NCBI GenBank assembly: GCA_026984915.1
Contig: JALSRG010000079.1
Span: 1 to 64,000, forward strand
Length of the DNA: 64,000 nt
Reading direction: 5' to 3'
DNA from: Marinosulfonomonas sp.
GTDB taxonomy: Bacteria; Pseudomonadota; Alphaproteobacteria; Rhodobacterales; Rhodobacteraceae
Part shown: positions 35,854 through 44,895 of the stretch, piece after piece
Layout: every line of letters begins with the position of its first letter
Position numbering within the stretch: position 1 is the stretch's first letter
Translations under genes and position numbers: made by a program
Notes under the pieces: generated by a model
The model's database searches: none
Told to the model about the DNA's origin: nothing
What the model saw: the letters and a program-made list of their open reading frames with translations, nothing else

Positions 35854-37892
35854 TGAAACGCCATGCTCTTTTCATTGTGGCGGCAGTATTCATTGCCGTT
35901 GCAGCCATTCATGACGCTTTCGATCAATGGGTTGATTCCACCAAACTGCCAAAACTTACTGCCGAAACAGGTGTTGAGGTCTTTGACCGGAATGGCGCCT
36001 TGCTGCGGGCTTTCACAGTCGCGGATGGGCGATGGCGGCTTGCTACGTCTCTGGAAGCGGTAGACCCGGACTATCTGAAAATGCTGATCGCCTATGAGGA
36101 CAAGCGATTTTACCAGCATGACGGGGTTGATTGGAAAGCCATGTTGCGGGCGGCCGCGCAATTTGCGCAAAACGGCCGCGTGATCTCGGGCGGATCGACC
36201 CTGACCATGCAGGTTGCACGACTGCTGGAGGACAGCGGAACAGGACGTTGGCGTGGGAAATTGCGGCAGATCCGCGTTGCCCTTGCCCTGGAACGGAAAC
36301 TGAGCAAAGACGAAATACTGACGCTTTACCTGAACCGGGCCCCTTTCGGTGGCAACCTTGAAGGGGTGCGTGCCGCCACACGTGCCTGGTTTGGCAAGGC
36401 GCCCAGGCGCCTGACACCAGCACAGGCAGCCCTGCTGATTGCGCTGCCGCAATCCCCCGAATCGCGCCGGCCAGACCGAAACCATGTGGCGGCGCAACGC
36501 GCACGAGACCGGATACTGGAACGTTTGACCAAGGCCGGAAGAATAAGTCAGGCTACAGCCCGGGCCGCAAAGTCAGAACCTGTTCCCGACAGGCGGCAGC
36601 CCTTTCCCGCACTTGCGCCACATCTCACCGAACGGATCCTCGCCCAATCGCCGAACCGAAAGCGTTACCAGTTAACCATCAACGCAACTCTGCAAGGCCA
36701 GATCGAACAGCTTGCAAGAATGGCCCTGCAAGACAAGGATCGAAAGCTTTCGATCGCCATTATGGTGGCTGACCATACAACCGGCGAAATTTTGGCTTCG
36801 GTTGGCTCCGGTTCATACCAGGCCGATGGCCGGCTTGGATATGTTGATATGACACGCGCAATTCGTTCTCCCGGATCGACATTGAAACCGCTGGTCTATG
36901 GAATGGCCTTCGATCAGGGGCTGGCGCATCCGGAAACGTTGATCGAAGACCGCCCGACAGCCTTTGGCGCCTATGTGCCGCAAAACTTTGATGGTCAGTT
37001 CCGTGGCACCATCCGCTTGCGGGCAGCCCTGCAACAATCACTCAACATCCCTGCGGTAAAGCTCCTTCAGGCAATTGGCCCGGCGCGTTTTGTCGCCCGC
37101 CTGAAACGGGCCGGAGCCGGTCCGGTCATACCCGGAGGCAAACCGGGCCTTGCCGTCGTACTGGGTGGTGTCGGGCTGACACTCAGGGATTTGACACAGC
37201 TTTACGCGTCACTCGCCGAAGGTGGGCACGTCCGGTTTCTATACTTCGACCAGAACGCCATGCCTGTACAATCCGACAAAACCCTGATTTCCCCCGAGGC
37301 GGCCTGGCAGGTCGGGAACATCCTGTCAGGTCTGGCGCCACCACCGAACGCCCCGCGAAACAGGCTTGCTTACAAAACCGGGACCTCTTACGGAAACCGG
37401 GACACATGGGCGATCGGCTATGACGGGCAGCACGTCGCAGGCGTTTGGTTGGGGCGGGCTGACGGAACACCCGTTCCCGGTGCTTTTGGGGCTGCACTGG
37501 CCGCACCGGTTTTGTTTAACGTTTTTTCACGCCTCAAACCCGAATTGACCCCGCTTGGCCCTCCACCTCCGGCAACCCTGATTGCCAGCAATGCTGAATT
37601 GCCATTACCGTTGCAGCATTTCCGCACCCGGGATGCCTTGTTTGCCAAATCCGCCGAGGCACCACAGGTCAGCTTTCCGCCAGACGGGTCGGTTCTGGAA
37701 ACAGATGGCCCGCTTGTGGTAAAGGTTCGCGATGGGCTCGCGCCCTTTACCTGGTTGGTGAATGGAACACCCGCAATAGTGGCCAGCCATGACCGACAAA
37801 CGCAGATTGATCTTTCCGGTCCGGGCTTTGTCACACTTTCAGTGATTGACGCCAAAGGCAGATCGGCGCGATCCCGGATCACCCTGCGTTAG
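35853..37892 (+). CDS. pbpC: Penicillin-binding protein 1C
   Basis: A 679-residue bifunctional murein synthase with an N-terminal membrane anchor. The glycosyltransferase (GT51) domain has the catalytic EDKRFYQHDGVD motif at residue 82 onward and GGSTLTMQVAR. The transpeptidase domain has SxxK as S342-T-L-K345, an SLN motif in QQSLNIPAVKLL, and KTG at 508-510. A C-terminal BiPBP_C domain follows (about 595-679). The ATG at 35853 overlaps the macroglobulin stop (TGATG); a GTG one codon earlier is also possible. Its last four bases overlap the convergent thiolase gene. PBP1C and macroglobulin are commonly paired. Confidence 0.93.
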   Translation: MKRHALFIVAAVFIAVAAIHDAFDQWVDSTKLPKLTAETGVEVFDRNGALLRAFTVADGRWRLATSLEAVDPDYLKMLIAYEDKRFYQHDGVDWKAMLRAAAQFAQNGRVISGGSTLTMQVARLLEDSGTGRWRGKLRQIRVALALERKLSKDEILTLYLNRAPFGGNLEGVRAATRAWFGKAPRRLTPAQAALLIALPQSPESRRPDRNHVAAQRARDRILERLTKAGRISQATARAAKSEPVPDRRQPFPALAPHLTERILAQSPNRKRYQLTINATLQGQIEQLARMALQDKDRKLSIAIMVADHTTGEILASVGSGSYQADGRLGYVDMTRAIRSPGSTLKPLVYGMAFDQGLAHPETLIEDRPTAFGAYVPQNFDGQFRGTIRLRAALQQSLNIPAVKLLQAIGPARFVARLKRAGAGPVIPGGKPGLAVVLGGVGLTLRDLTQLYASLAEGGHVRFLYFDQNAMPVQSDKTLISPEAAWQVGNILSGLAPPPNAPRNRLAYKTGTSYGNRDTWAIGYDGQHVAGVWLGRADGTPVPGAFGAALAAPVLFNVFSRLKPELTPLGPPPPATLIASNAELPLPLQHFRTRDALFAKSAEAPQVSFPPDGSVLETDGPLVVKVRDGLAPFTWLVNGTPAIVASHDRQTQIDLSGPGFVTLSVIDAKGRSARSRITLR

Positions 37893-39064
37893 ATTTTTTC
37901 GATCGCCAGGGCTATACCCTGACCGCCGCCGATACACATGGTGATCAACGCTTTCTTGCCGCCAGTACGTTGTAGATAATAGAGCGCCTTTACCGTCAGC
38001 AATGCACCGGTGGCACCGACGGGATGACCTAGGGCGATTGCGCCACCCATCGGGTTGACCCGTGCAGGATCAAAGCCCAATTCTTTGCTTACGGCCAATG
38101 CTTGCGCCGCAAAGGCTTCGTTTGATTCAATCACATCAAAATCATCCGCCTTCAGGCCTGTTTTTTCAAACAGGCTGCGCACTGCTGGGATTGGGCCAAT
38201 TCCCATCACTTCGGGTCTCACACCAGCATGGGCATACCCCAGTATACGGGCTTTGGGCTTCAGTCCGGCGTTCTCAGCCGCATCGGCGCGTGCCAGCACC
38301 AACGCCGCTGCACCATCATTTATACCCGAAGCATTCCCTGCGGTCACAGTACCGTTTTTCTGAAAGACAGCGCGCAATCCGGCGAGCGCCTCGGCATTTG
38401 TTTCCTTGGGGTGTTCATCCGTATCGAAAAGAACCGTTTCGCGGCGCCTTTTCACTTCTACCGGAACGATTTCTTCCTTGAACCAGCCATTTGCAATTGC
38501 CTCAGCCGCCCGTGTCTGACTGAGTAGCGCAAACGCATCCTGTTCCTCGCGGGAAATACCGTACTCTGCGGCCACGTTTTCTGCGGTTATACCCATATGC
38601 CCGGTGCCAAATGGGCAATGCAGCGTGCCCAGCATCATGTCCTGCACCGTGACTTCGCCCATTTTCTGCCCCCACCGGGCCTGAGGGACGATGTGAGGAG
38701 ATCGGCTCATGCATTCTGCACCCCCGGCCAAAGCAAAATCGGCGTCACCCAGTATCAGGGATTGAGCACATGAGACAATTGCCTGGGCACCGGAGCCGCA
38801 CAAACGGTTCACATTCATTGCCGGTACAGTTTCCGGTACGCCTGCCTGCATTGCCGCAACCCGTGCCAAATACATATCGCGCGGTTCCGTATTTATAACA
38901 TTCCCAAAAACAACGTGGCCTATTTGGTCAGCCGCCACACCGGCGCGTTTCAGGGCAGCCCGCGAAGCGATTGCTGCCAACTCTGTCGGCGGCAAACCGG
39001 CCAGCGAACCGCCAAAGGTTCCGATTGCCGTGCGTGCGCCATCAAGAATAACAACTCCGGGCAT
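37889..39064 (-). CDS. Acetyl-CoA acetyltransferase / beta-ketothiolase
   Basis: A 391-residue thiolase that condenses or cleaves acyl-CoA thioesters. The nucleophile cysteine is in NRLCGSGAQAI (about residue 88), the GGAECMSRSPH segment follows, the catalytic histidine is in ALGHPVGATGA, and the second cysteine in CIGGGQG. NEAFAAQAL is the other conserved motif. All active-site residues are present, so it should be active; whether it is a biosynthetic PhaA/BktB type or a degradative thiolase cannot be decided. It sits near the homogentisate genes, whose end product acetoacetate would feed such an enzyme via acetoacetyl-CoA; the link is suggestive only. It is transcribed away from that cluster's hmgA. 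Confidence 0.9.
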   Translation of the reverse strand: MPGVVILDGARTAIGTFGGSLAGLPPTELAAIASRAALKRAGVAADQIGHVVFGNVINTEPRDMYLARVAAMQAGVPETVPAMNVNRLCGSGAQAIVSCAQSLILGDADFALAGGAECMSRSPHIVPQARWGQKMGEVTVQDMMLGTLHCPFGTGHMGITAENVAAEYGISREEQDAFALLSQTRAAEAIANGWFKEEIVPVEVKRRRETVLFDTDEHPKETNAEALAGLRAVFQKNGTVTAGNASGINDGAAALVLARADAAENAGLKPKARILGYAHAGVRPEVMGIGPIPAVRSLFEKTGLKADDFDVIESNEAFAAQALAVSKELGFDPARVNPMGGAIALGHPVGATGALLTVKALYYLQRTGGKKALITMCIGGGQGIALAIEKI

Positions 39065-39135
39065 CGAAAAATCTCCATTTCGCTGTTTTGGCCAGTCTAA
39101 CCCATAAGAATCCGAAAGTACGCTGTAACGGTGCG

Positions 39136-39570
39136 TCAGTCTTTCGCCAGAAGCCGGTTCACGGCAGCACGAAAACAGCTTGCATGTGGCCCGAGCGCTG
39201 CCAGCACTTCCTCCTCGTAGGCGCGTGCAATCGGTGCAAGTTCCGCCACCATTGAACGGCCTTTATCGGTCAGCGCAAGTTCAACAAGCCGCCTGTCCTT
39301 GCTGTTCGATTTCTTGGTAATATAACCGGCGTTTTCCAATCGGGTGGCTGCGCGGCTGACCTTGGATTTGTCCATGTCTACCTTCCTGAATATTTCACGA
39401 ACGCTGACGCTTCCCGCCTGAGACAAATGCGCGACAACCCGCCATTCCGGATTCGAAATTCCGAATTTTTCTTTGTACAGGGCCATAAACCCGTCACTGA
39501 CGCGGCTTGATAGTACAGCGAGCTGGTAGGGTAAAAATGCATCCAGATCGAAATCGTTCATCTTGTTCAC
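39136..39570 (-). CDS. MarR-family regulator of the homogentisate cluster
   Basis: A 144-residue MarR-type repressor with a central winged helix-turn-helix (about residues 45-110; [32 protein letters not shown] and the wing [13 protein letters not shown]). A GTG at 39570 with GAGG upstream was preferred; an ATG four codons further in is nearly as good. It is divergent from hmgA, and a perfect 9-bp inverted repeat lies between them. A role as local repressor of tyrosine/homogentisate breakdown is therefore likely. HmgR of Pseudomonas belongs to a different family, so this is a parallel solution. Confidence 0.85.
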   Translation of the reverse strand: MNKMNDFDLDAFLPYQLAVLSSRVSDGFMALYKEKFGISNPEWRVVAHLSQAGSVSVREIFRKVDMDKSKVSRAATRLENAGYITKKSNSKDRRLVELALTDKGRSMVAELAPIARAYEEEVLAALGPHASCFRAAVNRLLAKD

Positions 39571-39644
39571 CAAAACACCTCGTCATTACAGTTCCTTCAG
39601 ATGGCCATGTATTCCGACAGGATTCAAGGGTGGATAAACTTGAC

Positions 39645-39664
39645 ATCGTTGCAACTGCAACGAT
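39645..39664. promoter_or_regulatory. Palindromic operator candidate upstream of hmgA
   Basis: ATCGTTGCA and its reverse complement TGCAACGAT are separated by AC, a perfect 20-base palindrome 43 bases before the hmgA start and about 75 bases before the MarR gene. Its length and symmetry fit a MarR dimer site. No other copy was noticed in the window. Confidence 0.65.
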
Positions 39665-39707
39665 ACCCTGTGGCAGCGAACATATTTCTGAACTGAGAGG
39701 AAACGCC

Positions 39708-41069
39708 ATGAGTGCCCAGAATCCTCCGCGCGAGATTATCCGCGCGGAAACTCTTAGTGGAACCACCAAGGATTATATGCCGGGGTTCGGCAATGACTTT
39801 GAAACCGAAGCCTTGCCGGGCGCGCTTCCGCAGGGGCAGAACAGCCCGCAGCGTTGTAATTACGGCCTTTATGCAGAACAGCTTTCCGGAACCGCCTTTA
39901 CCGCACCACGCGGGCAAAATGAACGCACATGGTGCTACCGGATACGTCCGTCAGTAAAACACAGTGGACGCTATGAAAAAATGGACCTGCCCTATTGGAA
40001 GTCAGCGCCAGAGATAAAGCCGGACGTAATATCCTTGGGGCAATACCGCTGGGATCCGGTGCCACACACAGACAAATCCTACACTTTTCTGACCGGAATG
40101 CGTACCATGACCACGGCAGGTGATGTGAACACCCAGGTTGGTCTGGCCAATCATATCTACCTGATTACGGAATCGATGGAGGATGAATACTTCTATTCCG
40201 CCGATAGCGAGCTTCTGGTCATCCCACAAGAAGGGCGGCTACGGTTTTATACCGAGCTTGGCATCATGGATCTTGAACCCAAAGAGATCGCCATCTTACC
40301 GCGCGGCATGGTCTATCGGGTTGAGCTGGTCAACGGCCCCGCGCGCGGGTTTGTCTGCGAAAACTATGGCCAGAAATTCGATCTGCCCGGACGCGGCCCG
40401 ATCGGTGCCAACTGTCTGGCCAACCCCCGTGATTTCAAAACACCCGTAGCTGCCTTTGAAGACCGCGAAGTGCCAAGCCGCATTGTCGTAAAATGGTGCG
40501 GCCGGTTTCATGCCACAGACATCGACCACAGCCCTCTGGATGTCGTCGCCTGGCATGGTAATTATGCCCCGGTAAAATACGACCTGCGCACCTACTCTCC
40601 GGTTGGGGCCATATTGTTTGACCATCCGGATCCGTCGATCTTTACGGTTCTTACGGCGCCTTCGGGCACACCGGGAACGGCCAACATCGACTTTGCCCTT
40701 TTCCGCGAACGCTGGCTTGTGGCCGAGCACACCTTTCGCCCGCCCTGGTACCATAAGAATATCATGAGCGAACTGATGGGAAACATATACGGGATTTACG
40801 ATGCCAAACCGCAGGGATTTGTCCCTGGTGGCCTCAGCCTGCACAATATGATGCTGCCACATGGTCCAGACCGTGATGCATTTGAACACGCGACAACATC
40901 TGATCTGAAGCCCGAAAAGCTGGACAATACAATGTCGTTCATGATCGAGACGCGGTTTCCCCAGCACCTGACTGAATTCGCTGCCAAAGAAGCCCCACTG
41001 CAAGACGATTATATCGAATGCTGGAAAAGCCTGGAAAAGAAATTTGACGGCACGCCGGGGGAAAAATGA
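39708..41069 (+). CDS. hmgA: Homogentisate 1,2-dioxygenase
   Basis: A 453-residue iron-dependent ring-cleaving dioxygenase that turns homogentisate into maleylacetoacetate in tyrosine and phenylalanine breakdown. The N-terminal motif [20 protein letters not shown] is diagnostic, and the iron ligands lie in the cupin part around [14 protein letters not shown] and the late HGPD region ([11 protein letters not shown]). The ATG at 39708 follows GAGAGG by seven bases; a longer frame runs back over the promoter and MarR gene and is not used. The stop overlaps the maiA start (ATGA). Confidence 0.96.
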   Translation: MSAQNPPREIIRAETLSGTTKDYMPGFGNDFETEALPGALPQGQNSPQRCNYGLYAEQLSGTAFTAPRGQNERTWCYRIRPSVKHSGRYEKMDLPYWKSAPEIKPDVISLGQYRWDPVPHTDKSYTFLTGMRTMTTAGDVNTQVGLANHIYLITESMEDEYFYSADSELLVIPQEGRLRFYTELGIMDLEPKEIAILPRGMVYRVELVNGPARGFVCENYGQKFDLPGRGPIGANCLANPRDFKTPVAAFEDREVPSRIVVKWCGRFHATDIDHSPLDVVAWHGNYAPVKYDLRTYSPVGAILFDHPDPSIFTVLTAPSGTPGTANIDFALFRERWLVAEHTFRPPWYHKNIMSELMGNIYGIYDAKPQGFVPGGLSLHNMMLPHGPDRDAFEHATTSDLKPEKLDNTMSFMIETRFPQHLTEFAAKEAPLQDDYIECWKSLEKKFDGTPGEK

Positions 41070-41710
41070 AACTTTACAGCTATTGGCGATCAACCGCTGC
41101 TTATCGGGTTCGGATTGCGCTGAACCTGAAAGGGGTGGATTATGGGATTGAACCCGTGCATCTGCTTGCTGATGGGGGGCAACAGCATGCACCCGACTAT
41201 GTTGCATTGAACCCGATACATCTGGTGCCGACTCTGGTTCTTTCCGACGGAACTGCGTTGACTCAGTCCCTGGCGATCATCGACTATCTGGATGAAACCC
41301 AGCCAGACCCGCCACTGCTTCCGGCGGAACCGGTTTTACGGGCACAGGTGCGGGCAGCGGCCCAGATTACAGCCGTAGACATTCATCCCGTTAACAATCT
41401 GCGGGTGGTTCAGCATCTGGAAAAACAGTTTTCAATCTCGCGAGAGGATGTTGCAGACTGGATGCGCCACTGGACCGGAATCGGATTTGATGCATTGCAG
41501 GCAGTCGTTCACAGCGACACACTGTTTTCCTTTGGCGATACCCCGACGCTTGCTGACATCTGTCTGGTGGCGCAGTACTATAATGCCCGGCGTTGGGGGC
41601 TGGACCTGACGCCTTACAGTCGACTTACTGAAATCGAGAAAAACTGTCTGGCGCTGGAGGCCTTTCGTGCCGCAATGCCAGAAAATCAGCCTGACGCGGC
41701 CCCTAACTGA
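41066..41710 (+). CDS. maiA: Maleylacetoacetate isomerase (zeta-class glutathione S-transferase)
   Basis: A 214-residue glutathione-dependent isomerase converting maleylacetoacetate to fumarylacetoacetate. The [19 protein letters not shown] start contains the SSC-like/SxS glutathione-binding region of zeta-class enzymes (here WRSTAAYR), and [13 protein letters not shown] is the conserved thioredoxin-fold end. The C-terminal helical domain has [21 protein letters not shown]. The SSC motif cysteine present in many zeta GSTs reads STA here, a change worth noting although the order between hmgA and fahA leaves no doubt about the pathway. Confidence 0.92.
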   Translation: MKLYSYWRSTAAYRVRIALNLKGVDYGIEPVHLLADGGQQHAPDYVALNPIHLVPTLVLSDGTALTQSLAIIDYLDETQPDPPLLPAEPVLRAQVRAAAQITAVDIHPVNNLRVVQHLEKQFSISREDVADWMRHWTGIGFDALQAVVHSDTLFSFGDTPTLADICLVAQYYNARRWGLDLTPYSRLTEIEKNCLALEAFRAAMPENQPDAAPN

Positions 41711-41721
41711 GAGACCTGAAT

Positions 41722-42984
41722 ATGCCCCTAATGAAATCCTGGGTGGAAAGCGCCAACACCGAAACCACCCCATTTCCGCTGAACAATCTGCCTTATGGTG
41801 TCTTTTCACGACAGGAAGAGGAAGAAGGCCGTTGCGGCGTGGCAATCGGAGATCAGATCCTGGATCTGACCGGACTGGAGGAAACCCATAACCTGGGTCT
41901 GTTCGATATACCCCTGTTTGATGTACCTTTCTGGAATGACTTCATGGAACTGGGACCGGAAGCCTGGACCATTCTGCGCAACTGGCTGATTGGTGCACTG
42001 GGCAAAAACTCTCCGCTTCAGGTGACGCTGAAACCTTATCTGGTGTCCCAGTCATCCGTTAGAATGCACATGCCGTTTGCGGTTTCCGAGTATACGGATT
42101 TCTATGCTGGCCGCCATCATGCAACCAATGTCGGCACCATGTTCCGCGGGGCCGATAACGCGCTACCGCCAAACTGGTTACACATTCCGATCGGATATAA
42201 TGGCCGCGCGTCATCTGTGGTTATCTCTGGCACGCCGGTACGGCGTCCGTGGGGGCAGCTAAAGCCCCCCAGCGCAGACCGGCCAATCTTTGCCCCATGC
42301 AAGCGTTTTGATCTGGAACTGGAAATCGGCGCGATCATCGGCCAGCCTTCGGATGGCCCGATAACTGTTGCAGAGGCCGATGAAATGATCTTTGGCTACG
42401 TGTTGCTGAATGACTGGTCTGCCCGCGACATCCAAGCCTGGGAGTATCAGCCGCTGGGGCCATTTCAGGCCAAGGCAACAGCCACGACAATTTCACCTTG
42501 GATCGTGACAAGGGCCGCACTGGAGCCATTTCGTGTTTCAACACCCCCGCGCGAGGTTCCGCTTCTGCCATACCTGCAAGAGCCGGGACCGATGCTATAC
42601 GACATAGATCTGGAGATAACACTTCAGCCCAAAGGCAAAGCCGCAACAACCATTTCGCGTACCAATATGAAGGAGCTGTATTACTCTTCCGCCCAACAAC
42701 TGGCGCATCACACGACATCGGGCTGCCCAATGAATGTGGGCGACCTGTTGGGAACAGGTACCATTTCAGGACCCACGAAAGAAAGCCGGGGCAGCCTGCT
42801 GGAACTGAGTTGGGGCGGAAAGGAACCGATTACCCTGGAAAGCGGAGAAAAGCGCGCATTTCTTGAGGACGGTGATACGCTAACGCTGCATGGCAATGCG
42901 CAAGGTCATGGCTATAGAATCGGATTTGGCGAATGCCGCGGGGAAATCCTGCCGGCGCTTGACGATCCATATGAGCGAAGCTGA
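41722..42984 (+). CDS. fahA: Fumarylacetoacetase
   Basis: A 420-residue hydrolase that splits fumarylacetoacetate to fumarate and acetoacetate, closing the homogentisate route. An SH3-like N-terminal domain is followed by the FAH catalytic domain with DFYAGRHHATNVGTMFRG (catalytic His and metal Asp) and NDWSARDIQAWEYQPLGPF, then SPWIVT. Length and motifs match complete bacterial Fah proteins. It follows maiA by 11 bases. An alternative ATG three codons later is possible. Confidence 0.95.
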   Translation: MPLMKSWVESANTETTPFPLNNLPYGVFSRQEEEEGRCGVAIGDQILDLTGLEETHNLGLFDIPLFDVPFWNDFMELGPEAWTILRNWLIGALGKNSPLQVTLKPYLVSQSSVRMHMPFAVSEYTDFYAGRHHATNVGTMFRGADNALPPNWLHIPIGYNGRASSVVISGTPVRRPWGQLKPPSADRPIFAPCKRFDLELEIGAIIGQPSDGPITVAEADEMIFGYVLLNDWSARDIQAWEYQPLGPFQAKATATTISPWIVTRAALEPFRVSTPPREVPLLPYLQEPGPMLYDIDLEITLQPKGKAATTISRTNMKELYYSSAQQLAHHTTSGCPMNVGDLLGTGTISGPTKESRGSLLELSWGGKEPITLESGEKRAFLEDGDTLTLHGNAQGHGYRIGFGECRGEILPALDDPYERS

Positions 42985-43010
42985 TGCACCTGGGCCCAGT
43001 ATATCCGGCG

Positions 43011-43577
43011 CTAAAGCGCGCCCTGCCATTCTCGGACAGTGTCCAGCGGGTACAGAAGCATCAGGATATTCAACGCAAGGCCGTCTCGGATCAGCGCGGT
43101 TGTCAGCACCTCGAACCCGATCACGATCGCCACACTGGCCCAGATCGGCAGGCGCCGCGCCAGCCAGAATCCGATCAGCATGGCAGTAATGTCGGACACC
43201 GAGTTGATGACGGAATCTCCATAATAATCCAGCGAAACCGTAACCGCACGGTAGCGCTCAATAACTGCATCTGTGTTTTCAATGATCTCCCAGGTGGCCT
43301 CGACCAGCGTGGCAATAACCAACCGCCAGCCAACACTTATCCGTCGGGCCACCAACCAGAGTATTGCATAGAAAAGAATACCGTGCAGCAAATGCGACGG
43401 TGTGTACCAATCAATGATATGCTGCGATCCCTCCGAGGTATTCAGTTTGAAATACCAGAGCTTGACCAAGCCACATTTACAGATTGGCACGCGCCCCATC
43501 GCAAGCAAAATAGCTGCGGTGGCAAGAACAATAGCAAAAACCAGCCAATAAGGAAAATTGCGTCTGTTAATACTCAT
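43011..43577 (-). CDS. DUF2585 (UPF0314) integral membrane protein
   Basis: A 188-residue membrane protein with about five hydrophobic segments and the family features ICKCGLVKLWYF, TPSHLLHGILFYA and EATWEIIENTDAVIERYR. DUF2585 proteins are found mostly in alphaproteobacteria and have no known function. The gene is convergent with fahA (26 bases between the ends) and divergent from the MBL-fold gene, from which its start is about 58 bases away. It interrupts the two halves of the aromatic cluster but lies on the other strand. Confidence 0.82.
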   Translation of the reverse strand: MSINRRNFPYWLVFAIVLATAAILLAMGRVPICKCGLVKLWYFKLNTSEGSQHIIDWYTPSHLLHGILFYAILWLVARRISVGWRLVIATLVEATWEIIENTDAVIERYRAVTVSLDYYGDSVINSVSDITAMLIGFWLARRLPIWASVAIVIGFEVLTTALIRDGLALNILMLLYPLDTVREWQGAL

Positions 43578-43635
43578 ACAGGCAAAGAATCACAGCAGAC
43601 TATCGCTGTCCATAATAAACTGTAAGGACAAGAAC

Positions 43636-44586
43636 ATGGCAAAAGCATTCGCTTCCCAAGGCGACATGACCGAAAAGAAGACAAGCTTCACCGAAGTTGG
43701 CGATGGGCTGTGGGCTTTCACCGCCGAGGGCGATCCGAATTCCGGCGTGATTATCGGCGACGAAACCGTCATGGTGATCGAGGCGCAGGCCACTCCGCGT
43801 CTGGCGGAAAAGGTAATTGGTGAAATCCGCAAGGTGACGGACAAGCCGATTTCCCATCTGGTGCTGACGCATTACCACGCTGTTCGGGTGCTGGGCGCTT
43901 CGGCTTATGGTGCGGAACAGATCATCATGTCCGACGCCGCCCGCGCGATGGTCGTTGAACGCGGGCAAGAGGACTGGGACAGCGAATTCCAGCGCTTCCC
44001 TCGTCTGTTCGAGGGTTACGAGAGCATCCCCGGCCTGACTTATCCAACCACCACCTTTTCCGATTCGATGACCGTTTATCTGGGCAATCGCCGCGTTGAC
44101 ATCATGCATCTTGGCCGCGCCCATACGGCTGGCGACGCCGTGGTCTGGGTGCCCGATGCCGAGGTGATGTTCACCGGCGATATCGTCGAATACCATTCCG
44201 CCTGTTATTGCGGCGACGGCCATTTCGCCGATTGGGGCGAGACATTGGAAAATATCGCCAGCTTTGACCCCATAAGCATTGCGCCGGGGCGCGGGGATGC
44301 CCTGATCGGAAGGGCCAAAGTGGCTGCCGCGCTGGAAAGCACGCTGGATTTCGTCGAAAGCACCTACCGCCCCGCCGCACGTATTGCTGCGCGTGGTGGC
44401 AGCCTGAAAGAGGCATGGGATGCCGTGCGGGCCGAATGCGACCCCAAATTCAGCGATTATGCCATTTATGAACATTGCCTTCCGTTCAATGTATCCCGTG
44501 CCTATGACGAGGCCCGTGGCATTGACACACCTCGTATCTGGACAGCCCAGCGTGATATAGAGATGTGGGAAGCGTTGCAGGGATAG
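43636..44586 (+). CDS. Metallo-beta-lactamase-fold protein with altered metal motif
   Basis: A 316-residue MBL-fold hydrolase-like protein. The usual HxHxDH zinc motif reads H79-Y-H81-A-V83-R84, so the two histidines of site 1 remain but the aspartate and histidine are replaced. GRAHTAGD and FTGD further on keep another histidine and the bridging aspartate. It may bind one metal or none. The ATG at 43636 follows AAGGAC; the longer frame overlaps the DUF2585 promoter. It starts a four-gene run with the small membrane protein, the flavoprotein monooxygenase and the DUF2783 gene, so a role in aromatic catabolism is inferred; no reaction can be named. Confidence 0.8.
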   Translation: MAKAFASQGDMTEKKTSFTEVGDGLWAFTAEGDPNSGVIIGDETVMVIEAQATPRLAEKVIGEIRKVTDKPISHLVLTHYHAVRVLGASAYGAEQIIMSDAARAMVVERGQEDWDSEFQRFPRLFEGYESIPGLTYPTTTFSDSMTVYLGNRRVDIMHLGRAHTAGDAVVWVPDAEVMFTGDIVEYHSACYCGDGHFADWGETLENIASFDPISIAPGRGDALIGRAKVAAALESTLDFVESTYRPAARIAARGGSLKEAWDAVRAECDPKFSDYAIYEHCLPFNVSRAYDEARGIDTPRIWTAQRDIEMWEALQG

Positions 44587-44591
44587 ATACA

Positions 44592-44891
44592 ATGCAGAGT
44601 TTTGAAATTGTTTTCTTAGCAGTTCTTCTCGCAATTTTTATCTATTGGGTTATGGCCATGATCCGGCTGCTGACCGCCATGAACAGATACAAGAAGAAGC
44701 GGTTAAAAGAGCTGGGGCCAAATTCCCGCGAAAGCTTTGGCCTGTTTCTGGAAACCGTGAAAGTTGGTTTGACCGATCCGGCATATGAAATGCTGCGGAT
44801 TCGCGCTTTTATTCCAATGGTTCTGATTTTCATAATCAACGGTATTGGCATGTATTATTTATTATTCGATGCCTGTAAAATAGAGGAGTGA
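44592..44891 (+). CDS. Small two-helix membrane protein of the aromatic cluster
   Basis: A 99-residue protein not recognised as a named family. A hydrophobic helix at about residues 4-28 (IVFLAVLLAIFIYWVMAMI) is followed by a basic stretch (NRYKKKRLKEL), an amphipathic middle part, and a second hydrophobic helix at about 75-92. It begins five bases after the MBL gene and ends four bases before the flavoprotein gene, so it is almost certainly part of that operon. The basic segment after helix one suggests a cytoplasmic loop. It could anchor the neighbouring enzymes or help in substrate entry; function unknown. Confidence 0.72.
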   Translation: MQSFEIVFLAVLLAIFIYWVMAMIRLLTAMNRYKKKRLKELGPNSRESFGLFLETVKVGLTDPAYEMLRIRAFIPMVLIFIINGIGMYYLLFDACKIEE

Positions 44892-44895
44892 TCCG

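Noticed and set aside
42985-43010. Short GC hairpin between fahA and the DUF2585 gene as a terminator
   Set aside because: The stem is only four to five pairs and no T-run follows on either strand.
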